This document shows positions 25,674-35,199 of a DNA stretch of 64,000 bases, piece after piece. A program made the position numbers and the translations under genes. How positions within the stretch are numbered: position 1 is the stretch's first letter; the number at the start of each line of letters is the position of its first letter. The stretch lies in NCBI RefSeq assembly GCF_014191055.1, contig NZ_JACHWB010000001.1, positions 124,001 through 188,000 on the forward strand, read 5' to 3'. The notes below the pieces were generated by a model, which saw only the letters and a list, made by a program, of their open reading frames with translations, was not told the origin of the DNA and did no database searches. Origin of the DNA: Microvirga lupini. Lineage in GTDB: Bacteria > Pseudomonadota > Alphaproteobacteria > Rhizobiales > Beijerinckiaceae.

Positions 25674-27470
25674 ATGCGGCTGATCAGGCTCTATATCCGT
25701 GTTCTCGGTCAGCTCGGGTCCGATCTCCGGATCGGCGCGGTGCTTGCGCTCGCCAATGTGGCGCTGGCGATCTCCGCTTTCGCGGAGCCGATCTTGTTCG
25801 GCCGCATCATCGACGTGCTCACCCGCGGCCAGCTGCCGAACTCGCCACCCGTGACCTTCGGCGTCCTGACGCCGCTCATCCTGGCCTGGGTGGCCTTCGG
25901 CTTGTTCTCCATCGGGGCCGGCGCCCTCGTGGCGCTGCACGCGGACCGGCTCGCCCATCGCCGGCGCCTGGCCGTGGTGGCCAATTACTTCGAGCACGTG
26001 CTCGAATTGCCGCTCGCCTTCCACACCTCGACCCATTCCGGCCGCGTGCTAAAGGTGATGCTGGACGGTTCGGGCGCCATGTCCTGGCTGTGGCTCGGGT
26101 TCTTCCGCGAGCATTTCTCCGCGCTCATCGCCCTCGTCATCTTGCTGCCGCTCACCGTGTTCCTGAACTGGCGCCTCGGGCTTCTGCTCGTTGCGCTCGT
26201 CGCCGTGTTCGCGGTGCTGACCGCCATCGTGCTGCGCAAGACCGAGACCCTGCAGGGCTCCGTCGAGCGCTACCATTCGAGCCTCGCGGAACATGCCTCC
26301 GACGCGCTCGGCAACGTGCCGGTGATCCAATCCTTCACCCGGGTCGAGGCCGAGTCGCGGTCGCTCCGCACCATCATCCAGCAGTTGCTCCAGGCACAGA
26401 ATCCGGTTCTGTCCTGGTGGGCGCTGGCCTCCGTCGCGTCGCGGGCGTCCGCCACCATCACGGTCACGGCGATCTTCCTGCTCGGCACGTGGCTGCACCT
26501 GAGCGGGCTCGCCACCATCGGCGAGATCGTCATGTTCATGAGCATGGCCACCATGCTGATCGGGCGGCTCGAACAGGCCGTGAGCTTCATCAACCAGCTT
26601 TTCATGCAGGCGCCCAAGCTTCAGGAATTTTTCGAGATCCTGGACACGGCGCCCGTCGTTCACGACCGGCCCAATGCCCAGGACGTGGCGCGCTACCGGG
26701 GTGACGTGGTCTTCGATAATGTGAGCTTCTCCTATGACGGCAAGCGCTCCGCCGTGCAGGATGTGTCCTTCACGGTCCATGAGGGGGAGAACGTCGCGCT
26801 CGTGGGCGCCACCGGGTCCGGCAAGTCGACGACGCTGGGTCTCCTGCACCGCGCCTTCGATCCGCAATCGGGCTGCATCCGGGTTGACGGGCTCGATATC
26901 CGCGACGTGACCCTGTCGTCGCTTCGCCGCAACATCGGCGTGGTGTTTCAGGAGCCCATGCTCTTTGCCCGCACCATCCGCGAGAACCTGCAGGTCGGCC
27001 GGCCCGATGCGACGGATGCGGAGATGATCGAGGCCCTGGAGCGGGCCCAGGCCATCGAGTTCATCAGCCGACAGGCGGAAGGCCTCGACACGGTGATCGG
27101 CGAGCGCGGGCGCTCCCTGTCGGGCGGCGAGCGCCAGCGCCTGTCGATCGCCCGCGCGCTGTTGAAGAACCCGCCGATCCTCATTCTCGACGAGGCCACG
27201 AGCGCCTTGGACGCCGCCACCGAGCGCAAGCTGCAGATGGCCCTCGACGAGGTCATGAAGGGGCGCACCACCTTCGTGATCGCCCACCGCCTTGCCACGA
27301 TCCGCAATGCCAACCGCATCCTCGTGTTCGATCAGGGGCGCGTGATCGAGACCGGCACCTTCGACGAACTCGTGGCGACAGGCGGACGTTTCGCGGAACT
27401 CGCCAGGGCGCAGTTCATGGCCGCCGAGGAGCCGCCGCCGAAGCGCGTGAAGGTGTCGGCGCACGCATGA
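25674..27470 (+). CDS. ABC exporter, NdvA/ChvA-like glucan exporter family
   Basis: A 598-residue type IV half-transporter: transmembrane domain about 1-310, then ATPase with Walker [10 protein letters not shown] (about 378), signature LSGGERQR (about 481) and Walker [13 protein letters not shown] (about 502). The overall layout ([35 protein letters not shown]) resembles the cyclic beta-1,2-glucan exporter group (NdvA/ChvA, MsbA-like) as I recall it. Cyclic glucans help osmoadaptation, consistent with the neighbouring MscS channel. No NdvB synthase is in the window. The stop overlaps the epoxide-hydrolase-like gene by 4 bp. Confidence 0.8.
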   Translation: MRLIRLYIRVLGQLGSDLRIGAVLALANVALAISAFAEPILFGRIIDVLTRGQLPNSPPVTFGVLTPLILAWVAFGLFSIGAGALVALHADRLAHRRRLAVVANYFEHVLELPLAFHTSTHSGRVLKVMLDGSGAMSWLWLGFFREHFSALIALVILLPLTVFLNWRLGLLLVALVAVFAVLTAIVLRKTETLQGSVERYHSSLAEHASDALGNVPVIQSFTRVEAESRSLRTIIQQLLQAQNPVLSWWALASVASRASATITVTAIFLLGTWLHLSGLATIGEIVMFMSMATMLIGRLEQAVSFINQLFMQAPKLQEFFEILDTAPVVHDRPNAQDVARYRGDVVFDNVSFSYDGKRSAVQDVSFTVHEGENVALVGATGSGKSTTLGLLHRAFDPQSGCIRVDGLDIRDVTLSSLRRNIGVVFQEPMLFARTIRENLQVGRPDATDAEMIEALERAQAIEFISRQAEGLDTVIGERGRSLSGGERQRLSIARALLKNPPILILDEATSALDAATERKLQMALDEVMKGRTTFVIAHRLATIRNANRILVFDQGRVIETGTFDELVATGGRFAELARAQFMAAEEPPPKRVKVSAHA

Positions 27471-28336
27471 GCCAAGCCTTCGATCCTGCAAGAGCTGGCA
27501 CCCGCATCCGCACCAACGGCGTCACGCTTCATGCCGTCACGGCGGGACCCGAGGACGGGCCGCTCGTCATCCTCCTCCACGGTTTCCCGGAATTCTGGTG
27601 GGGCTGGCGCTATCAGATCGGGCCTCTGGCCGACGCGGGCTTTCGCATGCTCGTACCGGATCAGCGCGGCTACAATCTCAGCGACAAGCCGGAAGGCCGG
27701 CGGGCCTACGATCTCGATAGTCTGGCAAAGGACGTGGTCGGACTCGCCGATGCCCTCGGCCGGAAGACGTTTTCACTCGTTGGCCATGACTGGGGTGGGC
27801 TGGTCGCGTGGTGGACAGCCTCACGCTACCCGGACCGCGTGGAAAAGCTCGTCATCCTCAATGCGCCCCATCCGAACGTCGCCGGTTCTTACATGCGCTC
27901 GCATCCGAGCCAGATGGTGCGAAGTATGTATGTGGGCTTCTTCCAGATCCCGTTTCTGCCCGAGACGATGCTCTCTGCCAACGACTACCGCAGCCTCAAG
28001 GATGCGCTCCGGCGCACGAGTCGTCCGGGCACGTTCTCGGATGAGGATATCGCGGCTTACGAGCAGGCATGGTCGCAGCCCGGCGCTCTCACGACGATGC
28101 TGAACTGGTACCGCGCCCTGCCGTTCAAGCCCGACATGAAGGATGCAACCGTGCGCGCGCCCACGCTGGTGATCTGGGGAGCCAAGGACCGGTTTCTGGA
28201 GAAGGGGCTGGCGGAGGCGAGCCTTGCCTTGTGCGAGAAAGGCAGCATCCGCTGGATCGAAAGCGCCACCCACTGGGTTCAGCACGAGGAGCCGGAGGCG
28301 GTCAACGCGGCGCTGGTGGAATTTCTGAAAGCCTGA
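27467..28336 (+). CDS. Alpha/beta hydrolase, epoxide-hydrolase-like
   Basis: A 289-residue alpha/beta hydrolase. The oxyanion motif is [12 protein letters not shown] (about 37-47). The nucleophile elbow VGHDWGG places Asp108 as nucleophile, typical of epoxide hydrolases and haloalkane dehalogenases rather than esterases. A later acid in GAKDRF and the base in [10 protein letters not shown] complete a plausible Asp-Asp-His triad. HGFPEFWW is more like epoxide hydrolase. The start overlaps the ABC exporter stop by 4 bp. It converges on the CorC-like gene with a 3-base gap. Confidence 0.85.
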   Translation: MSQAFDPARAGTRIRTNGVTLHAVTAGPEDGPLVILLHGFPEFWWGWRYQIGPLADAGFRMLVPDQRGYNLSDKPEGRRAYDLDSLAKDVVGLADALGRKTFSLVGHDWGGLVAWWTASRYPDRVEKLVILNAPHPNVAGSYMRSHPSQMVRSMYVGFFQIPFLPETMLSANDYRSLKDALRRTSRPGTFSDEDIAAYEQAWSQPGALTTMLNWYRALPFKPDMKDATVRAPTLVIWGAKDRFLEKGLAEASLALCEKGSIRWIESATHWVQHEEPEAVNAALVEFLKA

Positions 28337-28339
28337 CGA

Positions 28340-29638
28340 TCACTCTGCCCTTGTGCGCACCAGCGACAGCGGCGTGATTCTCACGGCCATGATCCGGTTG
28401 CGGGACTTGCGCAGCACCTGGAAGCGGAAGCCGTGGAAGGTGAAGATCTGGCCCGTGTCGGGAATGGCCTGTGCCTCGTGGATCACAAGGCCCGCGATGG
28501 TGGTGGCCTCCTCGTCCGGCAGGTTCCAGTCCATGGCCCGGTTGAGATCGCGGATCGGCACGGAGCCGTCCACATTCACCGAGCCGTTCGGCTGAGGCCG
28601 CACGCCCTGCACGGAGAGATCGTGCTCGTCCTTGATGTCGCCGACGATCTCCTCGAGGATGTCCTCAAGGGTCACCAGGCCCATCACCTCGCCGTATTCG
28701 TCGACCACGAGGGCGAAGTGCGTCTTCTTGGCGAGAAAGGCCTTGAGCTGATCGCGCAGGGAGGTCGTGTCGGGCACGAACCACGTCTCGAGCGCGATCA
28801 CCTCGACCTTCAGTTTGCTCGCATCGCCGCCCACCGCATCGAGCGCCCGCAGCAGGTCCTTGGCATGGAGCACGCCGACGATGTTCTCCTGGCTTTCGCG
28901 CCACAGCGGCATGCGCGTATAGGGCGAGGACAGCACCTCGCGCACGATCTCCTCCGACGAGAGATCGGCGTTGATGCTGCGCATCTTGGTGCGGTGGACC
29001 ATCACCTCAGAGACGGTCAGGTCGATGAGGTCGAGCAACCCGCCCAGCATGTCGCGGTCGGCCTTGGCGACGCCGCCTTCCTTGTGCAGCAGGGCCACCT
29101 GTCCGCGGATCTCCTCGGACGCCGAGAGAATCGGCGTGTTCTCGCCGATCCTGATGCCGAAGGGCCGGAGCATGAGGCGCACGACCCGTTCGATCGCTAT
29201 CGCCAGCGGCCCCAGAAAGGCCACGGCCCAGGACATGGGCCTGGACAGGAAGAGCGAGACGGTCTCGGGCGACGAGATCGCGACGGTCTTCGGCAGCACC
29301 TCGGCGAACACGATCACCAGGATCGACATGATCACCGTGGCATAGATCGCGCCGCCGTCGCCGAAGATCGCCACCAGCACGCTGGTGGCGAAGGCCGACA
29401 CGCCGATATTGACGATGTTGTTGCCGATCAGCACCGTACCGATGAAGCGCTCGCGGATCTCAAGCAGGCGGTTCACCAGCCGGGCGCGGCGGTCGCCGCC
29501 CTTTTCCAGCACCAGCATGCGCGAGCGGGAGGCGCCCGTGAACGCCGTCTCGCCGGCCGAGAAGAAAGCCGAGAGCAGCAGGCAGAAAACAACAACCGCT
29601 GCTGCAAACCAGAGACTGCCGGAGGATTCTTCGACCAT
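28340..29638 (-). CDS. CorC/HlyC-type CNNM transporter (DUF21-CBS-CorC_HlyC)
   Basis: A 432-residue membrane protein. The N-terminal DUF21/CNNM domain has three to four helices (about 1-190, AFFSAGETAFTGASRSRML), then a CBS pair (about 205-330) and the CorC_HlyC C-terminal domain (about 350-425, DGSVPIRDLNRAMDWNLP). Family members are linked to magnesium or cobalt resistance and divalent efflux. It lies four bases after the aroB stop, in a gene order (aroK, aroB, this gene) common in Rhizobiales. Direction of transport is unproven. Confidence 0.88.
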   Translation of the reverse strand: MVEESSGSLWFAAAVVVFCLLLSAFFSAGETAFTGASRSRMLVLEKGGDRRARLVNRLLEIRERFIGTVLIGNNIVNIGVSAFATSVLVAIFGDGGAIYATVIMSILVIVFAEVLPKTVAISSPETVSLFLSRPMSWAVAFLGPLAIAIERVVRLMLRPFGIRIGENTPILSASEEIRGQVALLHKEGGVAKADRDMLGGLLDLIDLTVSEVMVHRTKMRSINADLSSEEIVREVLSSPYTRMPLWRESQENIVGVLHAKDLLRALDAVGGDASKLKVEVIALETWFVPDTTSLRDQLKAFLAKKTHFALVVDEYGEVMGLVTLEDILEEIVGDIKDEHDLSVQGVRPQPNGSVNVDGSVPIRDLNRAMDWNLPDEEATTIAGLVIHEAQAIPDTGQIFTFHGFRFQVLRKSRNRIMAVRITPLSLVRTRAE

Positions 29639-29642
29639 GGTT

Positions 29643-30782
29643 TTATGCGCTGATTTCGCCAGTCAGGAACGTGCGGACTTGATCGGCCTCGATGCCCGGC
29701 GCGATGAAGCTCCGGCCGATGCCGCGGGCCAGGATGAAGGTCAGGGCGCCGCCCTTCACCTTCTTGTCCTGCGCCATGGCGTCGAGCAACGCGTCGACCG
29801 TGCCGCAGCCGCCCGGAACCTGGGAGAGGCGCGTGGGAAGTCCGACAGCATTCAGATGAACCTCGACGCGTTCCGCATCCGCCGGCGGGCACAGGCCGAG
29901 GAACGCGGAGAAGCGGAAGGCTTGGCTCAGGCCGATGGCGACGCCCTCGCCATGAACGAGGCGCCTGGAATCGTAGGCCGTGAGCTTTTCGAGCGCATGG
30001 CCGAAGGTGTGGCCGAGGTTGAGCAGTGCCCGGTCGCCGGTCTCGTGCTCGTCGCGCACCACGACAGCGGCCTTGGCGCGGCAGCTCTGTGCCACGGCCT
30101 CGTCGCGTTCCGGGCCACCCGCGAACACGCCCTGCCAGTTGGCCTCGCACCAGGCGAAGAAGCGTTCATCGTCGATGAGGCCGTACTTCACCACCTCGGC
30201 ATAGCCGGCGCGCCTTTCGCGGATCGGCAGCGTATCGAGCAGCGCCGTGTCGGCGATGACGAGGCTCGGCTGGTGGAAGGCGCCGACGAGATTCTTGCCG
30301 TAACGCGAATTGATGCCGGTCTTGCCGCCCACCGACGAATCGACCTGGGACAGCAGGGTGGTGGGCACCTGGACGAAGCGCACGCCCCGGCGCACAACCG
30401 CTGCGGCAAAGCCTGCGAGATCGCCGATCACGCCGCCGCCGAGCGCCACCACGAGGTCGCCGCGCTCGATCCTGGCTGCCAGCACCGCATCGCAGACCCG
30501 CTCCAGGCTGGCATAGGATTTCGTGGCCTCGCCGGGCGGCAGGGTGATCATGGAGACACGCAGGCCCTGCGCTTCGAGCGAAGCCGTGAGCGCCGCGGCA
30601 TAAAGCGGTCCCACATGCTCATCGGTTACGATGGCGGCGGCGCGGGCGCCCAGAGCCGCAATGCGCGCGCCGGCAGTGTCGATCAGGCCGCGCCCGACCA
30701 GGATGTCATAGGCCCGTTCGCCGAGCGGAACCGGCACCGTGATCAGGGACGGGTTGTCCATCCGGGCAGATGCGGGTGTCAT
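29643..30782 (-). CDS. aroB: 3-dehydroquinate synthase
   Basis: A 379-residue NAD-dependent enzyme that makes 3-dehydroquinate from DAHP in the shikimate pathway. Signature stretches are GGGVIGDLAGFAAAVVRRGVRFVQVPTTLLSQVDSSVGGKTGIN, the metal and NAD region EVVKYGLIDD and the histidine block NLGHTFGHALE. Length is normal. The start ATG overlaps the aroK stop by 4 bp. A second ATG seven codons in (MDNPSL) could be used. Confidence 0.95.
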   Translation of the reverse strand: MTPASARMDNPSLITVPVPLGERAYDILVGRGLIDTAGARIAALGARAAAIVTDEHVGPLYAAALTASLEAQGLRVSMITLPPGEATKSYASLERVCDAVLAARIERGDLVVALGGGVIGDLAGFAAAVVRRGVRFVQVPTTLLSQVDSSVGGKTGINSRYGKNLVGAFHQPSLVIADTALLDTLPIRERRAGYAEVVKYGLIDDERFFAWCEANWQGVFAGGPERDEAVAQSCRAKAAVVVRDEHETGDRALLNLGHTFGHALEKLTAYDSRRLVHGEGVAIGLSQAFRFSAFLGLCPPADAERVEVHLNAVGLPTRLSQVPGGCGTVDALLDAMAQDKKVKGGALTFILARGIGRSFIAPGIEADQVRTFLTGEISA

Positions 30783-31411
30783 GTCCGGGCGGTCTCCTGT
30801 TTCTCGTGTTCGAACCAGTCACGCAGGGCCTTGATGAGTTCGGTCACCACCTTGTCGTGCGGGGCCTCGTGGGAATCGATCGTGATATCGGCCGTGGCAT
30901 AGACCGGGTAGCGCAGATCCATGAGGCGGCGCATGGTGCCCTCGGGATCCGGATTCTGCAGCAGGGGACGGGTCGAGCGCTTGCGGACCCGGCGCATGAG
31001 AACGTCGAGATCGGCCTTGAGCCAGATCGAGATGCCCTGTTCGGCGATACGCCCGCGGGTTTCCTCGTTCATGAAGGCGCCGCCGCCCGTGGCCAGCACG
31101 ATGGGGCCCTCCTGCAGGAGGCGGGCGATCACGCGCCGCTCGCCGTCGCGGAAATGGTCCTCGCCGTGGATGGCGAAGATTTCGGGGATCGTCATGCCGG
31201 CCGCGGCTTCGATCTCGTGATCGGCGTCACGAAAGGGCAGCTTGAGCGACTGCGCGAGCCTGCGGCCCACGGTGCTCTTTCCGGCGCCCATGAGGCCGAC
31301 GAGCACAAGCGATCGCGTGCCGAGCAGGCGGCTGATGGGATGGCCGCGCTGGCTTGCCTGGTCTTGCCCGCCTGCTTCATCGAGCGAATTGAAGCGGCTG
31401 ATTTTGTTCAT
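30779..31411 (-). CDS. aroK: Shikimate kinase
   Basis: A 210-residue kinase with P-loop GLMGAGKST (about residue 37), shikimate-binding DADHEIEAAAGMTIPEIFAIHGEDHFRDGE and the GGGAFMNEETR glycine segment. An N-terminal extension of about 30 residues precedes the fold. ATG at 31411 is chosen because frames that start at 31528 run through a palindromic repeat (31423-31474). Overlap with aroB is 4 bp. It phosphorylates shikimate at O3. Confidence 0.92.
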   Translation of the reverse strand: MNKISRFNSLDEAGGQDQASQRGHPISRLLGTRSLVLVGLMGAGKSTVGRRLAQSLKLPFRDADHEIEAAAGMTIPEIFAIHGEDHFRDGERRVIARLLQEGPIVLATGGGAFMNEETRGRIAEQGISIWLKADLDVLMRRVRKRSTRPLLQNPDPEGTMRRLMDLRYPVYATADITIDSHEAPHDKVVTELIKALRDWFEHEKQETART

Positions 31412-31422
31412 GGAACAAGTCG

Positions 31423-31474
31423 TAGAGCATTGGACCCAAAAGTGGAATGCACTTTTGGGATCTATCCGATGCTC
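31423..31474. repeat. Family D palindromic repeat, copy 2
   Basis: TAGAGCATTGGACCCAAAAG pairs through CACTTTTGGG with a ...CCGATGCT right arm. Only the second of the two hairpins seen in copies 1 and 3 is present. It sits in the divergent gap between aroK and the small xerD-linked gene. Confidence 0.8.
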
Positions 31475-31648
31475 CCTTTCTTCAGAGGCGCATTGCCTGC
31501 CCGCCGGGTCCGGGCGATGCGCCAGCACGGGCGCGGCGGCCTGTCACAAGGGTGTTACCATCCCGCCCTCCGAAACTTAACTGATGTGAGAGACTTGCCT
31601 TCCAGGCTCCGGCATGGTTCTAGCGGGGTAACACTTCAAGAGGCTCAG

Positions 31649-31798
31649 GTGCCCACGCTCTTTCGGTTTCTCCTCGTTGTCGCCATTCTCGCAGGCCTTG
31701 GCTTTGCCGCCATGTTTGCCCTGGCGACCCTTGTCGATCCCGACCCGCGCGAAATCAGCGTTCCGGTCCAGACCGGTCGGCCGCCTTCCTCTTCATGA
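31649..31798 (+). CDS. Small membrane protein upstream of xerD, 49 aa
   Basis: GTG start at 31649 with AAGAGG five bases upstream. Residues 5-27 are one transmembrane helix (LFRFLLVVAILAGLGFAAMF); the rest is a short Pro-rich tail. Its stop overlaps the xerD ATG by 4 bp. Similar unnamed genes sit before xerD in relatives, but I cannot name a function. Confidence 0.6.
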   Translation: MPTLFRFLLVVAILAGLGFAAMFALATLVDPDPREISVPVQTGRPPSSS

Positions 31799-32730
31799 GT
31801 GGCACCCGCCACGCCAGTCTCTTCCTCGACATGCTCGCCGCCGAGCGCGGCGCCTCCAAGAACACGCTCGATGCCTATCGGCGCGACCTTGACGATTACC
31901 TGAGCTTTCTGACCGAGGCCGGAGCCCAGCCCGACAGCGCCACCTCGGCCACCATCCGGGGCTTCATGGCGAGCCTGGAGGAGCGGGGCCTCAAGGCGTC
32001 CTCCGCTGCCCGCCGGCTCTCGGCCGTGCGCCAGTTCCACAAGTTCCTCTACGTGGAAGGCTATGCCCCGGCCGACCCGACGGCCGCCGTCTCGGCGCCC
32101 AAGCGGGGCAGGGTGCTGCCCAAGGTACTCTCGGTGACCGAGGTCGACCGGCTGCTGCAGGTGGCGGCCGAGGGGATCGCGCACCCGCAGGCCACGCCAC
32201 CTGAGCGCCTGCGGGCGGCCCGCATGACCTGCCTGCTGGAACTTCTCTACGCCACGGGCCTGCGCGTCTCCGAGCTGATCGCCCTGCCCAAAAGCGCTGC
32301 CAGGACCCGCGACCGCTTCCTCGTGGTGCGCGGCAAAGGCGCCAAGGAGCGGCTGGTGCCGCTGACAGACGCGGCGAAACAGTCAGCCAACACCTATCTC
32401 GCCCTGCTGGAAGAGCAGAAGAAGGCCGCCGGCCCCTGGCTGTTCCCGGCCGACAGCGAGAGCGGCCATCTGACCCGCCAGGCCTTCGCCCGCGATCTCA
32501 AGGCGGTGGCCGGCGCTGCGGGGCTTCGCGCCGACAAGGTCAGCCCCCACGTGCTCCGCCACGCCTTTGCCAGCCACCTGCTCCAGAATGGGGCGGATTT
32601 GCGCGTGGTGCAGGAGCTTCTCGGGCATTCCGACATCTCGACCACGCAGATCTACACCCACGTGCTCGACGAGCGGCTGAAGAGCATGGTGCGGGATCTG
32701 CATCCGCTGGCGGAGGGCGGGGAGGGGTAA
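31795..32730 (+). CDS. xerD: Site-specific tyrosine recombinase XerD
   Basis: A 311-residue tyrosine recombinase with SAM-like core-binding N-terminal domain (about 1-95, LAAERGASKNTLDAYRRDL) and catalytic domain. Catalytic residues: Arg in ATGLRVSELIAL, Lys in RGKGAKERLVPL, His-X-X-Arg in HVLRHAFASHLL, His in LLGHSDISTT and Tyr in IYTHVL. It resolves chromosome dimers with XerC at dif. No dif site was recognised in the window. Being coupled to a small membrane protein is unusual in other bacteria. Confidence 0.93.
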   Translation: MSGTRHASLFLDMLAAERGASKNTLDAYRRDLDDYLSFLTEAGAQPDSATSATIRGFMASLEERGLKASSAARRLSAVRQFHKFLYVEGYAPADPTAAVSAPKRGRVLPKVLSVTEVDRLLQVAAEGIAHPQATPPERLRAARMTCLLELLYATGLRVSELIALPKSAARTRDRFLVVRGKGAKERLVPLTDAAKQSANTYLALLEEQKKAAGPWLFPADSESGHLTRQAFARDLKAVAGAAGLRADKVSPHVLRHAFASHLLQNGADLRVVQELLGHSDISTTQIYTHVLDERLKSMVRDLHPLAEGGEG

Positions 32731-32741
32731 CACATCTCCCC

Positions 32742-32770
32742 GTCATCCCCGGACTTGTTCCGGGGATCCA
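32742..32770. repeat. Family C palindrome, copy 1
   Basis: CATCCCCGGACTTGTTCCGG with a GGGGATCC end forms an 8-bp stem on GGAC/TTGTTCC. First of four elements packed between xerD and metW. Confidence 0.8.
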
Positions 32771-32794
32771 CGTTTTTCCTTTCCACCTCTCTAG

Positions 32795-32901
32795 CCTTAT
32801 CCTGAGGAGCAGTCGTGAGGCTGCGTCTCGAAGGAGGGTCCAGAGAGCACTGGAGGCGCCTCGTCCGTCGAGACGGACCTGCGGTCCTCCTCAGGATGAG
32901 G
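32795..32901. repeat. Family A long palindrome, copy 1
   Basis: Outer arms CCTTATCCTGAGGAG and CTCCTCAGGATGAGG enclose an inner pair based on TCTCGAAGGAGG and GTCGAGAC. Total 107 bp. Other copies at 38462, 45097 and 53504. Confidence 0.85.
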
Positions 32902-32932
32902 GCGGAAGAATACGTGAGGGATTGAAGACGTG

Positions 32933-32959
32933 GATGGCCGGGACAATCCCGGCCATGAC
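32933..32959. repeat. Family C palindrome, copy 2
   Basis: ATGGCCGGGACAATCCCGGC plus CATGAC: a perfect ATGGCCGGGA/TCCCGGCCAT hairpin. Confidence 0.75.
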
Positions 32960-32968
32960 GAAGAGTGT

Positions 32969-33075
32969 GTCATCCCCGGCGAGCCGCAGGCGAGGGAAGG
33001 GGAACCACGATCACCCTCAGCGCTATGGATTCCCTTCCCCTGCGATGGCTATCGCCATCTCCGGCCGGGAATGAC
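32969..33075. repeat. Family B palindrome, copy 1
   Basis: Outer arms GTCATCCCCGGCG and CCGGCCGGGAATGAC with AGGGAAGGGG/CCCTTCCCC inner pairing. Copies at 34988 and 55147. Confidence 0.8.
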
Positions 33076-33085
33076 AACGGGTGAG

Positions 33086-33730
33086 CTACCGCCGCTTCAG
33101 CAGAAACACCGCCTGATCGCCGAGCAGGTTCCACACCCACCAGGGCAGGGTGACGCGCATGGGCTGGCCGCCGGCATTGAGCGCCACGGCTTTCTCCATC
33201 TGGGCGCCGACATCGCGGCACAACTCCACGAAGTCGCGGATGGTGCAGAAATGGATGTTGGGTGTGTCGTACCAGGAATAAGGCAGGTTCTCGGTCATGG
33301 GCATGCGGCCCCGGAAGCCGAGGTCGAAGCGCACGCGCCAATGGCCGAAATTGGGGAAGGACACGATGGCCCGGCGGCCGATGCGCAGAAGATGCTCCAG
33401 CACCACCCTGGGCTGGCGCGTCGCCTGAATCGTCTGCGAGAGGATCACGTAATCGAAGGCATCGTCCGGGTAGTCGGCGAGGTCCGTGTCCGCGTCGCCC
33501 TGGATCACCGGCAGGCCCTTGGCGAGGCACGCGTTCACGCCCTCGCGGGAGATTTCGATGCCGCGTCCGTCAACGCCCTTGCGGTCGCGCAGCAGCGACA
33601 GAAGCGCCCCGTCGCCGCAGCCGACGTCGAGCACGCGGGAGCCGGGCTCCACCATCTCGGCGACCAGCAGAAAATCGAGGCGATGGCCGCTCTCCGTATC
33701 GGTCAGGGGCAGGGTGGCGGGCAGGTTCAT
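33086..33730 (-). CDS. metW: Methionine biosynthesis protein MetW
   Basis: A 214-residue Rossmann methyltransferase-fold protein: SAM motif [15 protein letters not shown] (about 34-48), [15 protein letters not shown], and the MetW-specific NFGHWRVR and [18 protein letters not shown]. The ATG at 33730 overlaps the metX stop by 4 bp. In proteobacteria MetW acts with MetX in methionine synthesis, where it is required for or stimulates acyltransfer. A longer minus-strand frame from 34264 is mostly metX in the wrong frame and is not used. Confidence 0.92.
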   Translation of the reverse strand: MNLPATLPLTDTESGHRLDFLLVAEMVEPGSRVLDVGCGDGALLSLLRDRKGVDGRGIEISREGVNACLAKGLPVIQGDADTDLADYPDDAFDYVILSQTIQATRQPRVVLEHLLRIGRRAIVSFPNFGHWRVRFDLGFRGRMPMTENLPYSWYDTPNIHFCTIRDFVELCRDVGAQMEKAVALNAGGQPMRVTLPWWVWNLLGDQAVFLLKRR

Positions 33731-34965
33731 GCGATCCCCCGGACGCGTGCCGCCGCATCGATGAAGCCGCGCGCGGCCGCGAACATCTCGGGCTCCTCGA
33801 GCAGGAAGGCGTCGTGCCCCTTGTCGCTCTCTACCTCGACGAAGGCGACAGAAGCCGCCGCGGCGTTGAGCGCATGCACGATGGCCCGCGAGTCGGAGGT
33901 GGGAAACAGCCAGTCGGAGGTGAACGAGATCACGCAGAAGCGCGTGGGCGTGCCCTTGAAGGCCTTGGCGAGCGAACCGCCATGCTCGGCCGCGATGTCG
34001 AAATAATCCATCGCCCGGGTGACATAGAGATAGGAATTGGCGTCGAACCGCTCGACGAAGGAGATGCCCTGGTAGCGCAGGTAGCTCTCGATCTGGAAAT
34101 CCGCGTCGAAGGAAAAGGTCGGGGCAGCCCGGTCCTGGAAGTTGCGCCCGAACTTCCGGTGCAGGGCGACCTCGGACAGATAGGTGATGTGCGCGCCCAT
34201 GCGGGCGACGGCCAGCCCCTTGGAGGGGCGCGTGCCCTCGATCAGGTAGCGCCCGCCGCGCCATTCCGGATCGGCCATCACGGCCTGGCGGCCGACCTCA
34301 TGGAAGGCAATGTTCTGGGCCGAGTGGCGGGCCGCGGTGGCGATGGGCAGGGCCGAGAACACCCGGTCCGGGTAGCTCGCGGCCCATTGCAGCACCTGCA
34401 TGCCGCCCATGGAGCCGCCGACGACGCAGAACAGCTTCTCGATGCCGAGCCGGTCGATCAATGCCGCCTGCGCCCGCACCATGTCGCGGATGGTCACGAC
34501 CGGGAAATCCAGCGCATAGGGCTGGCCCGTGGCCGGATTGATCGAGGCTGGGCCCGTGGTGCCCATGCAGCCGCCGATCACGTTGGCGCAGATCACGAAG
34601 AACCGGTTCGTGTCCACCGGCCGGCCGGGTCCCACCATGGTCAGCCACCAGCCGGGCTTGCCCGTCACCGGGTTGTCGTTCGCCACGTGCTGGTCGCCGG
34701 TAAGCGCGTGGCAGATCAGCACCGCATTGGACTTGTCCGCATTGAGGGTGCCGTAGGTCTGGTAGGCGATCTGCCAGGGCGCGAGCGCGACCCCCGCATC
34801 CATCATCAGGGGCTCATCCTGGCCAAAGCGCATGACCAGGCTCGACGGGTCGTCGACCTGGTTTCGCGGTTCGGAGACAAGGGGGGCAAAGGACATATTT
34901 TCAGCGGAAACGTTCGTTCTTCCGAACAACCGGTACTGCGGGGAGGCGGTTGCGTCAACGAACAT
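33727..34965 (-). CDS. metX: Homoserine O-acyltransferase MetX
   Basis: A 412-residue alpha/beta-hydrolase-fold transferase that O-acylates homoserine for methionine synthesis. Key motifs: [10 protein letters not shown], oxyanion region [14 protein letters not shown], nucleophile elbow [14 protein letters not shown] (Ser), acid in DWLFPTSDS and base in [12 protein letters not shown] at 34965 follows ACGAGG five bases upstream; a later ATG at 34896 is possible and lacks a ribosome site. A frame start at 35088 would translate a family B repeat and is rejected. Whether the donor is acetyl- or succinyl-CoA cannot be read here. Confidence 0.92.
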   Translation of the reverse strand: MFVDATASPQYRLFGRTNVSAENMSFAPLVSEPRNQVDDPSSLVMRFGQDEPLMMDAGVALAPWQIAYQTYGTLNADKSNAVLICHALTGDQHVANDNPVTGKPGWWLTMVGPGRPVDTNRFFVICANVIGGCMGTTGPASINPATGQPYALDFPVVTIRDMVRAQAALIDRLGIEKLFCVVGGSMGGMQVLQWAASYPDRVFSALPIATAARHSAQNIAFHEVGRQAVMADPEWRGGRYLIEGTRPSKGLAVARMGAHITYLSEVALHRKFGRNFQDRAAPTFSFDADFQIESYLRYQGISFVERFDANSYLYVTRAMDYFDIAAEHGGSLAKAFKGTPTRFCVISFTSDWLFPTSDSRAIVHALNAAAASVAFVEVESDKGHDAFLLEEPEMFAAARGFIDAAARVRGIA

Positions 34966-34987
34966 AACGCCTCGTGAGGGGCAGGGT

Positions 34988-35086
34988 GTCATCCCCGGCG
35001 AACCGCAGGCGAGGGAAGGCGATCCACTCACACGCTCGGTGCTGTAGATTCCCTTCCCCTCCGCTGACGCTCCGGCCGGGAATGAC
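34988..35086. repeat. Family B palindrome, copy 2
   Basis: GTCATCCCCGGCG to CCGGCCGGGAATGAC with AGGGAAGGCG and CCCTTCCCC inner arms, 99 bp. It occupies the metX upstream gap next to a LexA-controlled promoter. Confidence 0.8.
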
Positions 35087-35108
35087 ACCGGAGGGCAGCA
35101 GCAGTCGT

Positions 35109-35152
35109 GTTCTCATTTTGTTCTTGACTTTTGTCCTAACCTTGGCTATATC
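35109..35152 (+). promoter_or_regulatory. LexA box fused to a strong sigma-70 promoter
   Basis: GTTC (35109-35112), seven bases, GTTC (35120-35123) matches the alphaproteobacterial LexA site. It abuts TTGACT (35124-35129), a 17-base spacer and TATATC (35147-35152), a near-consensus sigma-70 promoter with start about 35159. Only a small ORF and chorismate mutase lie downstream. Confidence 0.65.
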
Positions 35153-35199
35153 TGTGGTCATCCTCGTCCACAGAGGGGCGCGCTCGCGAGGCGTCGCAG

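Noticed and set aside
28433..29653. 406-codon frame opposite the CorC-like gene
   Set aside because: Antisense shadow with no domain.
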